Assembly: GCF_030652775.1 (NCBI RefSeq)
Contig: NZ_JAUSPS010000095.1
Location: 1-64,000 of the forward strand
From: Acetobacterium sp.
GTDB lineage: Bacteria; Bacillota; Clostridia; Eubacteriales; Eubacteriaceae
DNA: 64,000 bases
Direction of reading: 5' to 3'
The notes beneath the pieces were generated by a model, which ran no database searches, was not told where the DNA came from, and saw nothing but the letters and a program-made list of their open reading frames with translations. Below are positions 58,759 through 64,000 of the stretch, in pieces. The position numbers and the translations under genes were made by a program. Each line of letters opens with the position of its first letter. The stretch's first letter is position 1.

Positions 58759-60132
58759 ATGAAAAACGATTTATTTGAAAAGTACCCCATTCCCAAGGCA
58801 GTTATGACCCTAGCCATTCCTACCATGCTGAGCATGCTGGTGACGATTGTCTATAACATGGCCGATACCTACTTTGTGGGACAAACGGGAGATCCCAACC
58901 AGGTGGCAGCAGTCACCCTGACGATGCCGATCTTTTTTCTATTGATGGCCTTCGGCAATATTTTCGGCATCGGCGGCGGTTCTTATATCTCGCGGCTGCT
59001 AGGCGAGCGGAAAATCACTGATATTAAACACACCTCTTCCTTCGCCTTCTATGGCTCGATTGCGCTGGGTCTGGTCGGGATGGTGGTGTTCCTGGTCTTT
59101 ACGGATCCGATTCTTTGGATTGCGGGAGCCAGCACCAATACCATCGGTTTTGCCAAGGACTATTTAATCATTATTGCTTATGGCGCCGTAGCCATCAGCC
59201 TGCAGAATTCACTCGCCCAGATTGTCCGGTCAGTCGGTGCCGCCAAAGAATCGATGATTGGGATGATGATCGGAACCATCGTCAACATCATTCTGGATCC
59301 GATTATGATTCTGGGTATGGGCATGGGCGTGGCCGGGGCTGCCTGGGCTACGGTGATTGGAAATATCTGCGCCGTGCTTTACTTTATTTACTATATTTTC
59401 AAACACAGCGATGTGCTCTCCATCGCCCCCAAAGATTTCCGGATGGAGGATGCCATCGCTAAAAACACCTTTGCCATCGGGATTCCGGCCTCGATTAATA
59501 ATATTTTGATGAGTTTTTCAATGATTATGCTGAACAGTTTTGCTTCAGCTTATGGCGATACGGTCATTGCCGCCCTGGGTGTTTCCGGCCGGGTCTTCTC
59601 GATCGTGGTAATGCTGGCGCTGGGGTTGGGCATGGGGATTCAGCCTTTTATCGGCTACAATTATGCCCAAAAAAACTATAAACGGATGAATGATGCGATC
59701 AAATTTACCGCTATTGTTGGAATGATTATGGGTACCGTGGTGATGATCTTCGCCATCATTTTTGCCACTCAGATCATAACCTTCTTTATCAATGACACTG
59801 ATGTCATTGCCATCGGCGCAACGATGCTGATTATTCAAATGCTGGTCAGCCCGTTTCTGGGTCTCCAATTTATTGTCACTACCGTCTATCAGTCTTTAGG
59901 CAAGGCCATTCCTTCCCTAATCCTGACGGTTTGCCGACAGGGTTTGGCGTTTATCCCGATTCTGATTATCGGCACATCGTTGTTTCAGCTCCAGGGCATC
60001 ATCTGGGCTCAACCGCTGGCCGATGTCGTTTCGATTATCCTGGCAGTTTCGATGTACACCGTCACCTACCGTAAACTGCAAGCCAGTAATGCCAAGCCCG
60101 TTTCTCTAGCTATGGAAGATGGACTGGTCTAA
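58759..60132 (+). CDS. MATE-family multidrug exporter
   Basis: 457 residues, 12 helices, with MATE features LAIPTMLSMLVTIVYNMADTYFVGQTGD and the C-half AIGIPASINNILMSFSMIMLNSFASAYGD. Probably a cation-coupled drug or metabolite exporter controlled by the adjacent MarR. GAAAGGAATTTTT precedes the ATG. Confidence 0.92.
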   Translation: MKNDLFEKYPIPKAVMTLAIPTMLSMLVTIVYNMADTYFVGQTGDPNQVAAVTLTMPIFFLLMAFGNIFGIGGGSYISRLLGERKITDIKHTSSFAFYGSIALGLVGMVVFLVFTDPILWIAGASTNTIGFAKDYLIIIAYGAVAISLQNSLAQIVRSVGAAKESMIGMMIGTIVNIILDPIMILGMGMGVAGAAWATVIGNICAVLYFIYYIFKHSDVLSIAPKDFRMEDAIAKNTFAIGIPASINNILMSFSMIMLNSFASAYGDTVIAALGVSGRVFSIVVMLALGLGMGIQPFIGYNYAQKNYKRMNDAIKFTAIVGMIMGTVVMIFAIIFATQIITFFINDTDVIAIGATMLIIQMLVSPFLGLQFIVTTVYQSLGKAIPSLILTVCRQGLAFIPILIIGTSLFQLQGIIWAQPLADVVSIILAVSMYTVTYRKLQASNAKPVSLAMEDGLV

Positions 60133-60137
60133 CAAAC

Positions 60138-60172
60138 ACAAAAGCATCCTTTAAATAGAGGGTGCTTTTTTT
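60138..60172 (+). terminator. Terminator after the MATE gene
   Basis: AAAAGCATCCT and AGGGTGCTTTTTT around a 7-base loop, with one G-T pair. Confidence 0.85.
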
Positions 60173-60243
60173 ACGGTTATAAATGGATGATCACTGCTAA
60201 TCCGGGTATAACATCTATATCAAATTTAAAAGGGGGTTAACCC

Positions 60244-61446
60244 ATGATTATTCTTGTCTTGAATTGTGGAAGTTCGTCGGTGAAATTTCAAGTTTGTCGG
60301 ATGCCAGAATATCAGGTTCTTGTTAAAGGATCGATCGGAAAGATCGGCTACTCCGATGCCGAATTTAAACTAAAAATCAAAGATCATGTCCAAATCCTGG
60401 AAACGCTACCCATTAAAGATCACGAAAGCGGTATTAATCTGATTCTAAACACCTTAAAATCCAGAGAAAATTCGTTAGGATTTGCCCTCACTGATCTGGC
60501 GGCTGTCGGCCATCGAGTGGTTCAGGGTGGTGAACAATGCAATAATTCCATTCCCATTACACCAGCTATCATTGATTATATCGAAAGCATTAAGGATCTG
60601 GCGCCACTGCACAACCCCCATCACCTGTCTGGTATTTACGCCTGTGCCAAACTGCTGCCGGGTATTCCCCAGATTGCGGCATTTGACAATGGCTTCCATA
60701 TGACCCTGCCCCGCCATGCCTATTTGTATGCCCTGCCTCTAGAGCTCACCGAAAAATATAAAATCCGTCGCTACGGGTTTCATGGGATCGCTTTCCGGAG
60801 CATGGTTGCCCAGGCTGAAAAATTTCTACCAAAGGGTCATGAAGGCTATCGAATTGTCAACATGATGCTGGGTAGCGGCACCACCGCCAATGCGGTTTAT
60901 TATGGCACATCAATTGACGTGAGTACCGGCTTCACACCCCAGGAAGGCCTGATCCAGTCGACCCGGGCCGGCGATATGGATGCTGCCGCATTGCTTTATT
61001 TAATGAAGAAAGAAAATATGTCCTTAAGTGATGCCGACACCATGATCAATAAAAAGAGTGGCTGGCTGGGATTATCTGGAATGGGAAATGACATGCGCGA
61101 TATTTATGAAGCTTCTTTAACTGGAAATCAGCGCGCCATCGACACCATTGCCACCGTCTGCCACCGCTTTCGTAAATATATTGGAGCGTATGCGGCTGAA
61201 ATGGGAGGTCTCGATCTACTTATCTTTTCCGGCGGAGTCGGTGAAAATGCCTGGTATATCCGGGAAGCCGTCTGTGTCGGCCTGGAATTTATGGGGATCG
61301 TATTGGATCCTCATAAAAACCGGGAGCTGTCTGGAGAAGGGTTGATCAGCACGGCGAGTTCTGCCGTTCAGATCCTCGTGGTCAGTGCCAATGAAGAAAA
61401 GATAATCGCCGAAGACACCTTTGGCATCCTCGACGACAGTGATTAA
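60244..61446 (+). CDS. Acetate kinase-family protein with altered active-site residues
   Basis: 400 residues with the acetokinase/ASKHA fold. Conserved: NCGSSSVKF (Asn7), GHRVVQGGE (Arg91), PLHNPHHL (His123), FDNGFH (Asp148), RRYGFHGIAF (His180), TRAGDMD (Arg241), NEEKIIAEDT (Glu384); numbering follows the Methanosarcina enzyme. Altered: the usual CHLGNGAS reads NMMLGSGTT, so His208 and Asn211 are replaced, and HGGE reads QGGE. The housekeeping acetate kinase is probably elsewhere. Catalysis may be retained with other substrates, or lost. AAGGGGGTTAACCC precedes the ATG. Confidence 0.88.
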   Translation: MIILVLNCGSSSVKFQVCRMPEYQVLVKGSIGKIGYSDAEFKLKIKDHVQILETLPIKDHESGINLILNTLKSRENSLGFALTDLAAVGHRVVQGGEQCNNSIPITPAIIDYIESIKDLAPLHNPHHLSGIYACAKLLPGIPQIAAFDNGFHMTLPRHAYLYALPLELTEKYKIRRYGFHGIAFRSMVAQAEKFLPKGHEGYRIVNMMLGSGTTANAVYYGTSIDVSTGFTPQEGLIQSTRAGDMDAAALLYLMKKENMSLSDADTMINKKSGWLGLSGMGNDMRDIYEASLTGNQRAIDTIATVCHRFRKYIGAYAAEMGGLDLLIFSGGVGENAWYIREAVCVGLEFMGIVLDPHKNRELSGEGLISTASSAVQILVVSANEEKIIAEDTFGILDDSD

Positions 61447-61475
61447 TTGGTTCCATAACTAACGGATGATAACCC

Positions 61476-63089
61476 TTATCGGGTTCCCATGGCTTTTTTC
61501 GCTTCAATCGCTCGCAGCCGATGTTCGGTGTGGAGCATGCCGATGTTGGTGGTCATGACGTTGCTGGCAGTGGCAGGGTAGTCTAAAAAGATGGCGATGG
61601 TCACGGCCAGGGCCAGTCCTTCCATGGGTATTCCCAAGAGGTTGAAAACGATCGTAAACAGAAAGGCACCCATCCCCGGGGAGGGCGGCACGGCCACCGA
61701 GAGGATCATACAGAGAATCAACACTGGGATCATATCCGGCAGCGAAAAGCTGATCCCATAAATATTACCGACGAACAGGGCCGTCAGTAGCAACATCGGA
61801 ATAGCATCCTGCTTATTGAACAGCACTCCCACCGGGATCGAGAAATGAACCACATAGTTGCGGATTTTCTGCTTGCCCAGCGCAGTTGCTGTATGACTGG
61901 CAAAGGTGGCACTGGAGCTGGCGGTAGATAGCGCAATCAGCAGGAATGGGGCAGCTGACTTCAAATAGGCCAGGGGGCTGATTTTTTGAGTAACCACAAC
62001 ACTCAACAGCATCACCAGATCGATGATCAGGAAGGAGCCGAGCAACAGCGCAATCAGCCCAAAGGCCCCCAGTAGGGCGGCGCCCTCTCCAGAGATCATC
62101 ATGTTCAGGATACTGATAAAGACCACCCCTGGCATCAGGGCGCAGACGGCATCCAAAATGGTCGAAAAAATCAGATTGCCTTCGGTGATAATCCGGGTAA
62201 AGTTGGGAAACCGCCCCTTTAAAGTGAGCATCACAATCCCGCCGATAATCGCCAGAAACATAATCTGCAACGTATTGCCGTCGAGAAATGGCTGGAGAAT
62301 ATTAGTGGGAATGATCCCAAAGACCATCTCCCCGATCTGATTCCACAGATCACCCTGACCTCCCTGACTGACGGATCCGCTGCCGCCCAGCAAAAAAAAC
62401 TGAGCCATCGCTAGAGATACCACCGAGGCCAATAGAATAACCACCATCGACCAGGTCAGCAACAGCCGGAAAATCCGCTTCATTTGAGCCAGGTTATCCA
62501 TATTAAAAATACTGCCGATGGCCGAGAAAAACAGCACTGGAATGACGATGGCGTTAAGGAAGCCAAAAAAGGTGCTACTGATAGGGGTCAGAATGCCAGT
62601 ACCAATCTGCTTGCCCAGATCCGGCGCCACCGACAGGAAAACAAGCCCCGAGAGGATCGCCCCTACCAGTGCGATGGCGGTGGTTAGTGCCGGGTTCAGC
62701 GGTTTTTGTTTAAGGGTGTATGAGACATTATTACAGCCTTTTTCATAGGAGTAGGTGACTGACGAAAGACCAATTAAAATATTTTGACCGATCCGGTTGT
62801 AGTCATCGTCCTGATCGTCGGATGTTTCCGGTAGAGTCAGCGGGTTTTCGGGATCACTCCAATAGTTCAGGGTCAGTGTAATAGTCTTAAAGCGTTTCTG
62901 AATGGACAATTCAAAACTGGCCTTATCGTCAGCCTGCACCGCCCAATAGACAATGGCTTCTTCTACAAAGAGCTGGGCTTTCATATTGTCGGTTTTGGGA
63001 CACTTGTATTGGTGCAGCATCTCCCGAACAAAAGCATTGGCTTCGTCGAGGCTGGACAATTGTAGCGGTAAAATCCTTTTTATTTCCAT
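61476..63089 (-). CDS. DAACS-family symporter with N-terminal cytosolic HATPase-like domain
   Basis: 537 residues. Residues 1-130 are soluble and resemble anti-sigma/histidine-kinase-type HATPase folds (QLFVEEAIVYWAVQADDKASFEL, then TYSYEKGCNNVSYTL). From about 135 there are eight helices plus re-entrant hairpins of SLC1 carriers: Ser-rich LSTASSSATFASH, TTNIGMLHTEH. The typical Na+/dicarboxylate NMDGT-like signature reads ...PVGVLFNKQDAIP, so substrate specificity is unclear. The domain combination suggests regulation of transport by nucleotide or a partner protein. Confidence 0.87.
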   Translation of the reverse strand: MEIKRILPLQLSSLDEANAFVREMLHQYKCPKTDNMKAQLFVEEAIVYWAVQADDKASFELSIQKRFKTITLTLNYWSDPENPLTLPETSDDQDDDYNRIGQNILIGLSSVTYSYEKGCNNVSYTLKQKPLNPALTTAIALVGAILSGLVFLSVAPDLGKQIGTGILTPISSTFFGFLNAIVIPVLFFSAIGSIFNMDNLAQMKRIFRLLLTWSMVVILLASVVSLAMAQFFLLGGSGSVSQGGQGDLWNQIGEMVFGIIPTNILQPFLDGNTLQIMFLAIIGGIVMLTLKGRFPNFTRIITEGNLIFSTILDAVCALMPGVVFISILNMMISGEGAALLGAFGLIALLLGSFLIIDLVMLLSVVVTQKISPLAYLKSAAPFLLIALSTASSSATFASHTATALGKQKIRNYVVHFSIPVGVLFNKQDAIPMLLLTALFVGNIYGISFSLPDMIPVLILCMILSVAVPPSPGMGAFLFTIVFNLLGIPMEGLALAVTIAIFLDYPATASNVMTTNIGMLHTEHRLRAIEAKKAMGTR

Positions 63090-63202
63090 GGTTCCCCCTT
63101 ATGCTATATATCTTAGGACTGCGGTCTTTAAGAACCATGCCACTGCTATTTGCGGACTCGGGATATATCTGAATTTCCGAGAATGAACAGAGGTTGTCGC
63201 AC

Positions 63203-63238
63203 AAATAACACAGGATACAGTCGTACCCTGTGTTATTC
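63203..63238 (-). terminator. Terminator after the VOC gene
   Basis: AATAACACAGG pairs with CCTGTGTTATT on the minus strand, then TTGTG and CGACAACCTC, a motif shared with the terminator-nested repeats. Confidence 0.75.
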
Positions 63239-63300
63239 ACGTTGATGGAAAATTGTTATCATCATCAAATGGTGACCGTGTTAATTTAAGATTACCACTA

Positions 63301-63735
63301 TTATACCACTTGATTCATTCTGCCGTCATCATAATTTAACTGCCAACCTACTCCAAATTTATCAACCAGAGATCCGTAAACCTTGCTCCAGAAGGTCTCC
63401 TGGAGTTCCATTTCGACCGTACCCCCGTCTTTTAATTTATAATAGAGAACTTCAATCTCATCCAGGTCGTCACTGAATATCACCAAAGTCATTTTATCCC
63501 TTTGAAGATCCGGGGATTTAGAGGGTATGTCCGAAAGCAGTACTCGGGTATCATCCGACTCCAGATCAGCCCGAATCACCACTTTGTCGGATCGATCCTG
63601 CTCAACCGCTTCCTGCTCGGGAAGCATTTCACCAAACAAGATGATTTCCGGGATATCAGTGCCAAATATATCGGCATAGAATTCCACAGCTTCCTGACAA
63701 TTTCCATTAAAACTAAGATAGGGTTGTATCTGCAT
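63301..63735 (-). CDS. PhnB-like VOC family protein
   Basis: 144 residues, a glyoxalase/bleomycin-resistance-type fold of the PhnB (3-demethylubiquinone-9 3-methyltransferase-like) subgroup: QIQPYLSFNGNCQEAVEFYADIFG, and the ending WSKVYGSLVDKFGVGWQLNY. Start at ATG 63735 follows AAGGAGTGTAGAA. Function unknown. 63736-64000 upstream shows no gene I can support. Confidence 0.88.
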   Translation of the reverse strand: MQIQPYLSFNGNCQEAVEFYADIFGTDIPEIILFGEMLPEQEAVEQDRSDKVVIRADLESDDTRVLLSDIPSKSPDLQRDKMTLVIFSDDLDEIEVLYYKLKDGGTVEMELQETFWSKVYGSLVDKFGVGWQLNYDDGRMNQVV

Positions 63736-64000
63736 TTCTACACTCCTTTTTTCGTTGCATGCGAACCTTACGCTCAAGGCTTTTGGGGTTCGCTCCAATC
63801 ATTCTGTTTTAATCAATTTTACAGAACCATGACACTCTGTTACACTGTATAGCCCATTTTTTACGATTTAAACGGTTTCGGGTAAATTTTTCGCAACTTT
63901 CTGTAAAATAAATTTGACCAAATGCAAATCTGCTGTTATTGTTATAAGGGCTGTAAATGCGGCGCTATTTTTGTTCATTTCTGTCCGGTTGCAGGCAACA

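Noticed and set aside
1-64000. CRISPR array, tRNA or rRNA genes
   Set aside because: No regularly spaced repeats, and no tRNA-like cloverleaf or rRNA core sequence noticed on either strand by eye.

Overview
The window looks like chromosomal DNA of a low-to-moderate GC anaerobic Firmicute of the Eubacteriales. A Eubacteriaceae acetogen of the Acetobacterium type is my best guess. This rests on gene content and order: T-box controlled pheST and thrS, infC-rpmI-rplT, the rplU-prp-rpmA-obgE-yhbY-nadD-yqeK-rsfS block next to a paired TIGR03960/DUF2344 radical-SAM system, a cleavable L27 leader, a YqeC selenium-hydroxylase accessory protein, a NimA-like flavoprotein, and an OFA transporter. No rRNA, tRNA or CRISPR array was seen.

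Region 1-5.1 kb is mobile and AT-rich. It holds a decayed IS3-type element cut by the left edge, two overlapping unrecognised genes, and a complete IS21-family element (istA, istB and a third small ORF). The IS21 element has extended terminal inverted repeats and is bracketed by a pair of 90-bp direct repeats. Region 5.1-35.1 kb is conserved core, almost all on the minus strand: lexA (plus strand, SOS box), zapA, a DprA-like gene, pheT/pheS, a TrmH-family methyltransferase, ktrA/ktrB, rplT/rpmI/infC, a T-box controlled ABC importer, thrS, a cobalamin radical-SAM gene, ychF, the rsfS-to-rplU ribosome and NAD block, a class B sortase, an AGCS symporter, ndk, and the paired radical-SAM genes. Region 35-64 kb is accessory and metabolic: NhaC-type antiporter, methyltransferase, ABC ATPase with an overlapping protein kinase, OFA transporter, DUF445, ilvE, flavin reductase, a nifU-nifS-dsrE-tusA sulfur-relay operon, NapH-like ferredoxin, a MocR regulator divergent from an EamA exporter, exported acetolactate decarboxylase, yqeC, cstA, a V4R/diguanylate-cyclase pair, marR-MATE, an acetate-kinase homologue with altered active-site residues, a fused DAACS symporter, and a VOC protein.

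Regulation is rich. Three T-boxes (Phe, Thr, and a transporter whose specifier reads as Thr) couple tRNA charging to synthetase and importer expression. Ribosomal-protein leaders precede infC and rplU.

The least explained signals are four. (1) A hairpin-rich repeat is embedded in intrinsic terminators: two full copies, one remnant, and two loci carrying only its edge motif. In each full copy the two flanking hairpins share a stem sequence that differs between copies. (2) A ~590-nt gene-free stretch (about 31.93-32.52 kb) has its own promoter and a strong terminator, so it is a candidate large noncoding RNA. (3) A diguanylate cyclase is interrupted exactly in its GGEEF motif at a G8 tract. (4) A putative threonine-responsive ABC operon lies between thrS and infC.
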